Assembly (NCBI RefSeq): GCF_902728235.1
Contig: NZ_CACVBO010000001.1
Location: 248,001-312,000 of the forward strand
Reading direction: 5' to 3'
DNA from: Lentimonas sp. CC4
GTDB taxonomy: Bacteria; Verrucomicrobiota; Verrucomicrobiia; Opitutales; Coraliomargaritaceae
Length of the DNA stretch: 64,000 nucleotides
The notes beneath the pieces are model-generated. The model did not search any database. It had not been told where the DNA came from and saw only the letters and a program-made list of their open reading frames with translations. Below are positions 1 to 7,373 of the stretch, in pieces. Every line of letters begins with the position of its first letter. Positions within the stretch are counted from its first letter, which is position 1. The position numbers and the translations under genes were made by a program.

Positions 1-110
1 CTGCCGTCAGCCGCGCCTCAGCACCAGCACACCGCAAGACGAGGCAGAGCTCGTCCCTCCCGAATGGATTGAGCAAAAAATCACAATTCTTGATGCGCGG
101 CTGGTAAACA
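1..110. repeat. Partial copy of interspersed repeat family A
   Basis: Non-coding. It shares the block CACCAGCACACCGCAAGACG and the end TCACAATTCTTGATGCGCG with copies at 49409-49612, at 34798-35022 (inverted) and, for the end only, 56744-56950. The left part runs off the window. The other copies end in inverted versions of the same terminus, so this is probably one half of a small non-autonomous element. Confidence 0.7.
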
Positions 111-122
111 ACCTTCCTCGGC

Positions 123-359
123 TTAATCTTCGGGCAAAGCTTCGAATTCGACTCGTCGCGCTTCCATCCATTCATTGAGCGCTTCGGGGGACTGCATGAG
201 CTGCATCATCTGACCGATCGCTGCCATGTGGGCAGCATCCTGCTGCTGAAACATTTCCATGCCGTGCGCTTTACTGAGCTCAGTCAGTTCCTCAAAAGAA
301 TTTGCGTGAAACGCCACGTCGCACGCGCCACCCAGTTGTTTGCAAGTCATTGTTTTCAT
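123..359 (-). CDS. DUF1059 family small protein
   Basis: A 78-residue soluble protein beginning MKTMTCKQLGGACD, the characteristic DUF1059 opening with two conserved cysteines (C6, C13), followed by the typical middle (FEELTELSKAHGMEMFQ). The tail is Met- and Gln-rich and acidic. The biochemical role of DUF1059 is unknown. An AAGGA sits about 7 nt before the ATG, one of the few Shine-Dalgarno-like sites in this window. The gene stands alone, between a repeat copy and a 290-bp gap, so context gives no hint of function. Confidence 0.85.
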   Translation of the reverse strand: MKTMTCKQLGGACDVAFHANSFEELTELSKAHGMEMFQQQDAAHMAAIGQMMQLMQSPEALNEWMEARRVEFEALPED

Positions 360-649
360 GACACTGTCCTTTGTTTGAATCGCGCCATTTGCAAATGAAT
401 AATGACCTCGGGTAATGTTGAATCCCTAAACTACGGAATGGCACGAACTTAGGCTTAAATAGAATGAATGTAGCGGTGCTGCTGGCCGTTTCGACAGGCT
501 CAAGGCTCAGAGCTCGTCGAGGGGCGGCACCCGCGGGGGCAGGACGCGTTACAGAACGATGTGTGCTGTTGGCCTTTGCGCGGTCTTCGCAAGCAAAGCC
601 CCTACGCTAGAATAGCGATTCCGCAGTGTCAGCCGCAACACTAGCTCTA
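360..649. other. Intergenic gap with half a family B repeat
   Basis: No coding sequence seen. It holds a GTTTCGACAGGCTCAAGGCT...GTCGAGG segment near 488-522, which resembles degenerate intergenic repeats, and half a family B REP-like repeat at 579-605 (CTTCGCAAGCAAAGCCCCTA). The stretch nearest the DUF1059 gene (360-470) presumably carries its promoter, but no convincing -35/-10 pair was identified. Confidence 0.5.
579..605. repeat. Half copy of REP-like repeat family B
   Basis: Matches the right arm of the family B palindrome (GGTCTTCGCAAGCAAAGCCC and the following CTAC). Full two-armed copies are at 22146-22242, 38105-38233, 40187-40283 and 56794-56892; other half copies are at 46683-46713 and 61235-61260. 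Confidence 0.7.
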
Positions 650-2821
650 TTAATTGTGACTACCGAAATGCAGTTTGACTGATCGAGTGCCGACCATGCC
701 ATTGGAATCCTTTGCGATCAGATCAAACTGAACCGTGTCCTCTAACCGTGCGGTCGGGACACCACCGAGCACCCAACGTTCTGAATTCGCGGGGTCTTGG
801 CGGATCATCAACCATTCGGGAGCATCCGCAGAGGCTGTGATCGCAGTGATCGGGTCACCTTCAGGATCCCAGAGATCTTTGCCTACTAGCAACTCATGCT
901 GATATTGACGGCCTGCTATTGCATCAGGCAGCACGGTATAGGCTCTCGCCCAATTTGGGGTGCCGGGCGATTCATGCACCGCTAAATAATCGTCGAGCGC
1001 TTTTAACAACTCGTATGACCACCCTCGAAGCGTCCAATTCCTATTGTATTTCGAGTTGGCCGAGCCATCCCAAGTCATGATGCCTCCTGCCTGCATGGCT
1101 TCTAAATTCCATTGCAAGAAGTCTTCGGTTTCCCAAGCCAACTTTCCGCCAGACTTCCAGCCAGTCGTCGCCAACTTTGAGTGCAGATTGCCAACAATCA
1201 GGTCATCCCACTCCCATTGACCACCGGCAAAGACGTAGCCATTGGTCTCAGTCATCTTCTGCACATGTTTATAGTTTCTGCCGAATTGCCCGCCCTTCTT
1301 ATCGCCATGACTATTATTGCCACCAAAGCCATGCCCGAAGGTGAAGTCATCGTAATGCGTCGGAGTCGCAAAAGGATAGCTCTTAGACTTCACGGTGCTT
1401 CGTCCATTATTGAACGCGATCGCGATCTCAGGATTGCCCGCATGCACCGCCTTCGCAAAGGCTTGATAGATCCGTTGCTCTTCAACCACACCGCTACCCG
1501 GATTATCACCTGCTTGGTTGATGTCCGTTGCTGAATCAAAAATCCAGGCATCAATGAGATCACCGTAACGCAGCGCATAATCCTTCAGCACAATCTCCGT
1601 ATAGCAGAACATGTATTTACGATTTGGGAACTTTTCCGACGCATCCACATACTGCTGCTTCTTTCGATCCCAAACCCCGGTATGGAACGGCTGGCTATTT
1701 ACAAAGGCCACGACCTTTGGGTTTGTATCGCAAAAGTCCTTCCAACGCTGAGCAATGACCTCCCACTCCTTGCTGTTACTGCCATTAAAATTCTCACAAT
1801 TCGCATACGCCTTCACTTTAAACCCAGCAGCCTTGATCGCTAACATCTTCTCTCGAATCGGGTCGTTTTCAGGCTCAGGTTTGGTTAGATCGCCCCAGCG
1901 TGGCACACAGAGATTGATCGGCTTACCTTTCTCATCGAGATCACCTCCCCATAGATATTCGAGTATCCGATGAGGCGCCCAGTGTGAGGCCGACAGCACC
2001 GCACCATCAGTCAGCCGCACTTGCACGGTATCCAAGGTCTTCAGATCCTGAATCTTATCTAAGCCCATGCCACCGCTCCATGTGCCTCTTGAAGAAGCGG
2101 CGCGTTCACCCTGCGCATACGCGGTTTCCAATTTGATGAATTGAAGGATTTTTCGGTTGCCGGCACCCCCTTGGCCGTAAACTACGACATGATAACTTTG
2201 ACTCAGATCGATCCCTTCAACCAGCACACCGGAATCTTCGTAGACTCCATCGATACGGTAGCACCAATACCCACCCTTTTCGATTTCCAGAGTGACTGTC
2301 GTGGCCGCCCCTCCCACAAATTGAGCTCGTGTGCCTGACTGATCCAATTGCTCGTTACTGGAGCCGTTACTGAAATGAATCCCCTGCCCTGCAGTTCCGC
2401 TGTCTGCGATCACATTCAGACCAATGCCATAGACACTGGAGTTTGCCCTGAAGGGATTCAACCCATCATAGCTGGCGAGACCACTGTCGCTACGAATCAA
2501 TCCGATCGATAGATCATGCCCACCAGCTCCCCTGAGGCTGTCTGTAAAGTAACGAACCGTAAGTTTAAATCCGGTGTCACTTTGAAAGCTATCCTTTGAA
2601 AAAAGAATCGCTCGATCGGAATCGCCGACTCCTGTGGACCGATATACCGCATTCCCGTCATCAGCCCAACTATGAGACTGAATAGACCGACTGACAGCAC
2701 CGCCTCCGACACCTTTATTGGTGGTCAGACCATCCTGATCAAAAGTATCGTGATAAAGAATTTCTGCATTTAGATTAGAAGCTAAAAGCAGGAATACCAA
2801 AGCGGAAGTAAAACGAAGCAT
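650..2821 (-). CDS. Large exported protein with barrel-like middle and C-terminal Ig-like domain
   Basis: 723 residues with a clear Sec signal peptide (MLRFTSALVFLLLASNLNA). Residues about 25-230 look like an all-beta, possibly carbohydrate-binding or LamG-like sandwich (YWCYRIDGVYEDSG, LSIGLIRSDSG). Residues about 280-610 look like a TIM-barrel hydrolase or putative glycosidase region (WIFDSATDINQAGDNPGSG, GGQWEWDDLIVGNLHSKL, GGIMTWDGSANSK). The last 80 residues resemble a cadherin-like or putative-Ig domain (LLVGKDLWDPEGDPITAI; WLMIRQDPANSERWVLGGVP). It is probably a secreted polysaccharide-acting enzyme, but no catalytic residue could be assigned and the family is not recognised with confidence. 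It is monocistronic. Confidence 0.6.
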   Translation of the reverse strand: MLRFTSALVFLLLASNLNAEILYHDTFDQDGLTTNKGVGGGAVSRSIQSHSWADDGNAVYRSTGVGDSDRAILFSKDSFQSDTGFKLTVRYFTDSLRGAGGHDLSIGLIRSDSGLASYDGLNPFRANSSVYGIGLNVIADSGTAGQGIHFSNGSSNEQLDQSGTRAQFVGGAATTVTLEIEKGGYWCYRIDGVYEDSGVLVEGIDLSQSYHVVVYGQGGAGNRKILQFIKLETAYAQGERAASSRGTWSGGMGLDKIQDLKTLDTVQVRLTDGAVLSASHWAPHRILEYLWGGDLDEKGKPINLCVPRWGDLTKPEPENDPIREKMLAIKAAGFKVKAYANCENFNGSNSKEWEVIAQRWKDFCDTNPKVVAFVNSQPFHTGVWDRKKQQYVDASEKFPNRKYMFCYTEIVLKDYALRYGDLIDAWIFDSATDINQAGDNPGSGVVEEQRIYQAFAKAVHAGNPEIAIAFNNGRSTVKSKSYPFATPTHYDDFTFGHGFGGNNSHGDKKGGQFGRNYKHVQKMTETNGYVFAGGQWEWDDLIVGNLHSKLATTGWKSGGKLAWETEDFLQWNLEAMQAGGIMTWDGSANSKYNRNWTLRGWSYELLKALDDYLAVHESPGTPNWARAYTVLPDAIAGRQYQHELLVGKDLWDPEGDPITAITASADAPEWLMIRQDPANSERWVLGGVPTARLEDTVQFDLIAKDSNGMVGTRSVKLHFGSHN

Positions 2822-2914
2822 TGGGTTATATTTGCAGTATTAAAATCAAGAATAGCAAGTAGAGCGCCCTACCAAGACTCACACATACCGAGTCTTCCAA
2901 GCGCTCGAGTGCCC

Positions 2915-3544
2915 CTAGTCATGCTTCACACGTGCTTCGGCAGCTGCCGTATCTTGCTGTGTCACTGAATCGGCTTTAGCCGTATCCAGCATCGTGCCAC
3001 GCGACGCTCTATGCGCATCTTGATCTGCGGTATCTTCAGACACGCGAGCTTCCGCTGCTGCCGAATCCCGCTGTGTCTCTGCATCCACAGCAGCTGTATC
3101 CAGCATCGTGCCAAGCGCTTCCTTATGCGTATCTCGATCTGCCAAAGCCGTATCTTTAGCCACGCGTGCTTCCGCTGCGGCCGAGTCCCGATCTGCCAAA
3201 GCCGTATCTTCAGCCACGCGTGCTTCCGCTGCGGCCGAGTCTCGCTGTGTCACTGCATCCACAGCAGCTGTATCCAGCATCGTGCCAAGCGCTTCCTTAT
3301 GCGTCTCTCGATCTGCCAAGGCGGTATCTTCAGACACGCGTGCCTCCGCTGCTGCCGAATCTCGCTGTGTCGCCGCCTTCGCGGCAGCTGTATCTGCCAC
3401 AGTGCCACGCGACTCACGAGCAGCTTCAGCCTGCTCAAATGAAGACGAACTCTCCTCAGCAACCAATTTATCAAAATCGTCTTGCTGGGCAACAGCAACA
3501 GTCGTGGCCAGCGCAAGGGGGAGTAAAAAAAGAGATCGTTTCAT
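2915..3544 (-). CDS. Secreted Ala/Asp-rich tandem-repeat protein
   Basis: 209 residues: signal peptide (MKRSLFLLPLALATTVAVAQ), a short acidic linker, then four copies of a roughly 40-residue unit (GTMLDTAAVDAVTQRDSAAA, EARVSEDTALADRETHKEAL). The second copy carries an extra 18-residue internal duplication (RDSAAAEARVAEDTALAD twice). The unit is rich in Ala, Asp, Glu, Arg and Thr with no aromatic residues or Cys, which predicts a long charged helix like LEA-type or coiled-coil proteins. No enzyme motif. Because the DNA repeats too, several other frames are open across it; these are shadows. Possible roles are periplasmic structural or protective; none can be shown. Confidence 0.75.
   Translation of the reverse strand: MKRSLFLLPLALATTVAVAQQDDFDKLVAEESSSSFEQAEAARESRGTVADTAAAKAATQRDSAAAEARVSEDTALADRETHKEALGTMLDTAAVDAVTQRDSAAAEARVAEDTALADRDSAAAEARVAKDTALADRDTHKEALGTMLDTAAVDAETQRDSAAAEARVSEDTADQDAHRASRGTMLDTAKADSVTQQDTAAAEARVKHD
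2930..3420 (-). repeat. Tandem DNA repeats inside the Ala-rich protein gene
   Basis: About 117-120-bp units, four in number, with nearly identical stretches such as CCACAGCAGCTGTATCCAGC at 3086 and again at 3259. A shorter unit of about 54 bp is duplicated around 3140-3240. High identity suggests recent expansion or ongoing homogenisation. Confidence 0.8.
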
Positions 3545-3686
3545 AGAAAAAAGAATTAGGGTGATTAGGGGTCAAAAATGACGTTAAAGAACTTGCACCA
3601 AAAACTGTATTCTATGCGAGTCAGAAAATAGTGTTGTTTGAGCAACAGTTAAAAATGGTCGAACGCTGCCCGCAGCAGCAGTCAGT

Positions 3687-4418
3687 TCAAGTTTTCAAGC
3701 GCACGCGGTAGCTGATCTGATTATTCTGCTGCGCCGTCTTGACTTCAAACGTATCAAGAGCGCCAAACAGATCACGCAAACGAGCAAACCCATAAGTGCG
3801 ATGATCAAAGGGGCCTTGATTAGAGATATGCGACCCCACAGGCGCGAGGTCAGCCCAGCCATCGTGATCCGCTAGAGTCTCGACGGCCGTGATGAGCGTC
3901 TGCATCAACTTCGTATTCTCTTTAAGTTCCGCAGCGGAGACCTTATAGCTTTTGCGACGCGCCTTAGCTGCGGCATCTTCGTCGAGATAAAGAAATTTGG
4001 TGCATCCGTTGATAAAGGGAGCCGGCGTATTTTGGCCCCCAAAACCAATGACTTTCTTACCCTCAGCTCGTAGCCGCATGATGAGTGGCGTGAAGTCGCA
4101 GTCCGACGAAGCAATCGCAAACGTCTGCACCTCTTTCGTGTAGAGTATGTCCATCGCGTCGATCACTAACGCGATGTCGGTTCCGTTTTTACCCTTCACC
4201 ATGTCGAACAGTTGAATCGGCTGAATCGCATGATCATGCAGCACCTTCTCCCAACCGTGTAATGCACGCTTCGTCCAGTTCCCATACGCACGGCGGATGT
4301 TCACAACCCCGTAACTGGCAAGCTCTTCAATGATAAAATTGATCTTTTCCGCCGGCGAATTGTCGGCATCGATCAGTAGGCAAATGGTATCTTTAGTCGT
4401 AGAACACATAGCAATCAA
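3687..4418 (-). CDS. NYN domain (PIN-like) protein with C-terminal OST-HTH/LOTUS domain
   Basis: 243 residues. Residues about 10-150 form a NYN/LabA-type PIN-like nuclease fold with the expected acidic positions (LLIDADNSP, NGTDIALVIDAMD, ASSDCDFTPLIMRLRAEGK). Residues about 165-243 match a LOTUS/OST-HTH winged helix (LITAVETLADHDGWADLAPV, HRTYGFARLRDLFGAL). The family is predicted to bind or cleave RNA; bacterial members are common but poorly characterised. It is a single gene, with an alanine-rich repeat gene downstream and a 206-bp gap upstream. Fold assignment is confident; the substrate is unknown. Confidence 0.85.
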   Translation of the reverse strand: MIAMCSTTKDTICLLIDADNSPAEKINFIIEELASYGVVNIRRAYGNWTKRALHGWEKVLHDHAIQPIQLFDMVKGKNGTDIALVIDAMDILYTKEVQTFAIASSDCDFTPLIMRLRAEGKKVIGFGGQNTPAPFINGCTKFLYLDEDAAAKARRKSYKVSAAELKENTKLMQTLITAVETLADHDGWADLAPVGSHISNQGPFDHRTYGFARLRDLFGALDTFEVKTAQQNNQISYRVRLKT

Positions 4419-4624
4419 TGGGGTGAGTCAGATCCTTCACACTGTCATGCACACAATCGCGATGAATAGCAAATACCATACGCACAAAGAAAACACGCTC
4501 GGCGCTGCGCGCAGAAGCGCGTGCTACACCCAGAAAACGAAAACAACTGCCCTGCCGGTTGTGGCACATGCGTCTCGTAGAGAGCAGGTTTGCATACGGC
4601 TAGCATACCGTAAACACACCCAGA

Positions 4625-5431
4625 CTACGCCCCCCCTCGACAGGTATCGCAGATACAAACGGCAGCACCATCAACGGTCTTATAGCGAAAGTGCCGCTCG
4701 GGATGCGTCTGATCAGTGGCACCGCATTCGCTGCAGGTGTGAAAGGCCGTATTGTCGCGCTCGACCTTCTCTTTGGCAAAGGCCTTACGACGCTGACGAC
4801 TCACCACTGAATTCGACAAGTCCTTCCGGAAGAACAGGTAGAAATTAACCAACGGGCCGAGTATCGCGATACGATCCCCCCATGACGGTGCTCCCAAAAA
4901 TGAGAATGCCGTCAGCCCGACCGCAAGCCATGCCAACCACTTCACTTTCACTGGTAAGATCAGCATAATCGCAAATTCCACATTCGGATGGTTCACGGCA
5001 AAGGCCAGAAACACACTCAAATAGAGAAAATCAGGAAAGATAACAATCGTCGTAGCAGGCGAAACAAATTGCCCAACAAAGGCGGCTAGAATCGTAAAAC
5101 CGACCCCGCAGAGTAGATACACGTTCAAACGAAACGCCCCCCAGATCTGCTCCAGCGCCGAACTCATCATCCAGAAAAGATACCAGAAAAATGCTAAAAA
5201 GAGCGCACTCATTGCCCCTCCCGCAATGTTCGGCGGCGAAATCAAAAAGGAGAATAAGCGCCACACTTCACCTCCCAACACCGCCTTTGGAATCAGCGGC
5301 AGCGTCCCAAACGAAACCTGCCCGCCCAACACCAGCGCATACACGACCAATTGGGCGATAATGATATACAGCACCACATTTGGCACCGCCCAATGTCCAA
5401 AGCGCTTCTCTAGCTTATCTAAAAACGTCAT
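4625..5431 (-). CDS. Rhomboid-fold membrane protein lacking the catalytic serine motif, C-terminal zinc-ribbon-like tail
   Basis: About 268 residues with six hydrophobic segments. Rhomboid hallmarks are visible: [11 protein letters not shown] in the first loop and the helix 2 signature [18 protein letters not shown]. The GxSG serine motif and active-site His are not found, so this is a predicted pseudoprotease (derlin/iRhom-like). The C-terminus is cytoplasmic-like and carries a CxxC pair (CSECG) and a second pair (CICDTC), probably a zinc ribbon. The ATG at 5431 is preferred to a TTG two codons upstream. It lies 17 bp after pgpA, probably in one operon with pgsA and pgpA, which may suggest a role in membrane quality control. 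Confidence 0.7.
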   Translation of the reverse strand: MTFLDKLEKRFGHWAVPNVVLYIIIAQLVVYALVLGGQVSFGTLPLIPKAVLGGEVWRLFSFLISPPNIAGGAMSALFLAFFWYLFWMMSSALEQIWGAFRLNVYLLCGVGFTILAAFVGQFVSPATTIVIFPDFLYLSVFLAFAVNHPNVEFAIMLILPVKVKWLAWLAVGLTAFSFLGAPSWGDRIAILGPLVNFYLFFRKDLSNSVVSRQRRKAFAKEKVERDNTAFHTCSECGATDQTHPERHFRYKTVDGAAVCICDTCRGGA

Positions 5432-5447
5432 GAGCAATAAACTACCC

Positions 5448-5981
5448 TTAGAAAAAGAAGTGCAGGATCAAATGCAGCACGACACAGGACGCAAGACCTG
5501 CAGCGAGATCGTCCACCACGCAGCCGAGGCCACCGGGGAGATTCTGCAATTTCGAAATGCCAAAGGGCTTAGCGATATCAAAGATCCGGAAGAGCACGAA
5601 GCCAGCGAACAATACTGGCCAGCCACCATGCTCGGCGACTAATCCATCTGGTCCATTCATCCCGAGGAACACCAACGGCACAGCGATCAACTCATCGAGA
5701 ATAATCATGCCAGGGTCACGCATTTGCAGACGGCGCTCGGCGGTATCACAAATCGCAACTGCCAAATAGGTGAACAGCAGCATCAATACGAGGTAACTCA
5801 GCGGCGTGGCATGGTGAAACAGCACGGCATACAGGCCGATACCCGCCACACTACCAACCGTGCCGGGGCCTTTTTTCACCAAGCCCAGCGGGCCCAATGT
5901 TGCCAGATTCACCACCACGGGTGTGGAGATAAAGCGCGTCCAAGGAAAATAGCGTTCTATATTATTCACCTTTATTTTCAT
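5448..5981 (-). CDS. pgpA: Phosphatidylglycerophosphatase A
   Basis: 177 residues, the usual PgpA length. It has the family features: [19 protein letters not shown] near the N-terminus, [17 protein letters not shown] around residue 90, and [10 protein letters not shown] plus [13 protein letters not shown] near the C-terminus, with several membrane helices. It dephosphorylates phosphatidylglycerophosphate to phosphatidylglycerol. It overlaps the end of pgsA by 20 bp, so the two consecutive steps of phosphatidylglycerol synthesis are translationally coupled. Confidence 0.92.
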   Translation of the reverse strand: MKIKVNNIERYFPWTRFISTPVVVNLATLGPLGLVKKGPGTVGSVAGIGLYAVLFHHATPLSYLVLMLLFTYLAVAICDTAERRLQMRDPGMIILDELIAVPLVFLGMNGPDGLVAEHGGWPVLFAGFVLFRIFDIAKPFGISKLQNLPGGLGCVVDDLAAGLASCVVLHLILHFFF

Positions 5982-6576
5982 CCTCCCCGATGAATACCGA
6001 CCAATACTTGATCATATACTTCGTGCCAGATGAAATCGTCAACCACGCAGCCAACACAAAGCAAAGCACGCCCGCCCAGTGAAGAATCCCATCAAACGTA
6101 TACCCGAAGATTGCAGGAAATAAATTCGGCATATCTTTGCGGATCGCAATCGCCAGCAACAGCAAGATTGCGGAAGTAATCTGAAAGACCGTCTTATTCT
6201 TACCAGACTTCTCTGCGGCCAAAATGATCCCAGAACTGGCTGCCACCAAGCGCAAACCAGTGATCAAAAACTCGCGGCTCAAGATCAGCAGTAATAGAAA
6301 CAGCGACCATAGCCCCGGCAACTCGCCCATCACCACCATGGTAATAAACAAGCCCACCATGAAGACCTTGTCGGTGAGTGCATCCATGAGCTTGCCGAAA
6401 TTGGAGACGATGCCCTGTTTACGCGCGTAGTAGCCATCCGCCCAATCGGTAATTGCACCGATCACAAACAGCACAAAGGCCACAGTGCTAGCCCCAGTAA
6501 CAGGTAAATACAAGAGAGCCACCACCGCAAAGATGATCGGAATACGAGATAGCGTGAGAAGGTTCGGTAAATTCAC
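5962..6576 (-). CDS. pgsA: CDP-diacylglycerol--glycerol-3-phosphate 3-phosphatidyltransferase
   Basis: 204 residues, multi-pass membrane enzyme. The CDP-alcohol phosphotransferase signature DGxxARx8GxxxDxxxD is complete (D47, G48, A51, R52, G61, D65, D69). The N-terminus [12 protein letters not shown] is typical of PgsA. It makes phosphatidylglycerophosphate, the substrate of the overlapping downstream pgpA. It is first in the pgsA-pgpA-rhomboid-like group. Confidence 0.93.
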   Translation of the reverse strand: MNLPNLLTLSRIPIIFAVVALLYLPVTGASTVAFVLFVIGAITDWADGYYARKQGIVSNFGKLMDALTDKVFMVGLFITMVVMGELPGLWSLFLLLLILSREFLITGLRLVAASSGIILAAEKSGKNKTVFQITSAILLLLAIAIRKDMPNLFPAIFGYTFDGILHWAGVLCFVLAAWLTISSGTKYMIKYWSVFIGEDENKGE

Positions 6577-6657
6577 AGCACGCAGGCTGGCGAATCCGAC
6601 CGCGGTGGGCTAGCTCAAAATGACGCGGGTTTTCAAACACTCCCCGCCGAATTGCCG

Positions 6658-7371
6658 CTAATCCTCCTTGGATATATAAAAATCCTTCAGATAGCTCATA
6701 AACGATTGATACAAACTAGCGTGATACTGTGTGGGCGCTCGAAAGATAATATGCAGGTCCACAGAATCAAGCTGAAGGAATAACTCATTCACAGTCAACT
6801 GAATCTCGTCTTCGGTGCCAGAGTTCTCAGTCATCTCATACTCCACTACATAATAGTGACTCCCCCAAATCGACGGATACACCTCTCTCTTGTTGGAAAA
6901 AACCACTTTACCGTTTTCATCCAAAATTTCTCTCCCTTTATTGACTGTGGGCAGTAAAAATTGAATCGAACCATCCTCATTAAACTTGAAGCGCACACCT
7001 TCATTCGCAGGGTTCGACTGCGCAGCCACGAGTAACTCTGGAAGCGCATCTACCCACCCAGGAGACTCCCCACCCCTAGGATACACACGAAGATCTCCTC
7101 CAATATATCTCTTACGCCCGAGATTAAAATTCGCAACTGCCCCATTTTCAACTCGGGGCAGATACCACATATTATTAATTCCCGAAGAAAGGGAAAAGTC
7201 TCGAGTCGACACCACGACTGTCTCAGCCATGAAGCCGTCCATCATTTCACTATCGACTCGAACTGAAACTGGCAACGTTGGCACCTGGCCTGGAATGACC
7301 AGCGACTTCAACGGCAGTGCAGAAGCCTCCCCAAAAATGAATAAGGCACAAATAATAGACAAAAATTTCAT
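6658..7371 (-). CDS. Unknown exported protein, last gene of the pseudopilin operon
   Basis: 237 residues with a signal peptide (MKFLSIICALFIFGEASA) and no further membrane helix. The body is mixed alpha/beta with no recognised domain. It begins 2 nt after the PilX-like gene stop, so it belongs to the same operon as the three prepilin-like genes. This suggests an accessory or assembly protein for the surface appendage, but it lacks a prepilin cleavage motif and so is not itself a pseudopilin. Confidence 0.6.
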   Translation of the reverse strand: MKFLSIICALFIFGEASALPLKSLVIPGQVPTLPVSVRVDSEMMDGFMAETVVVSTRDFSLSSGINNMWYLPRVENGAVANFNLGRKRYIGGDLRVYPRGGESPGWVDALPELLVAAQSNPANEGVRFKFNEDGSIQFLLPTVNKGREILDENGKVVFSNKREVYPSIWGSHYYVVEYEMTENSGTEDEIQLTVNELFLQLDSVDLHIIFRAPTQYHASLYQSFMSYLKDFYISKED

Positions 7372-7373
7372 AT

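Noticed and set aside
3011-3581. Three overlapping rightward open frames of 126-157 residues opposite the Ala-rich repeat gene
   Set aside because: They arise because repeated DNA lacks stops in several frames; only the leftward frame has a signal peptide and sensible composition.
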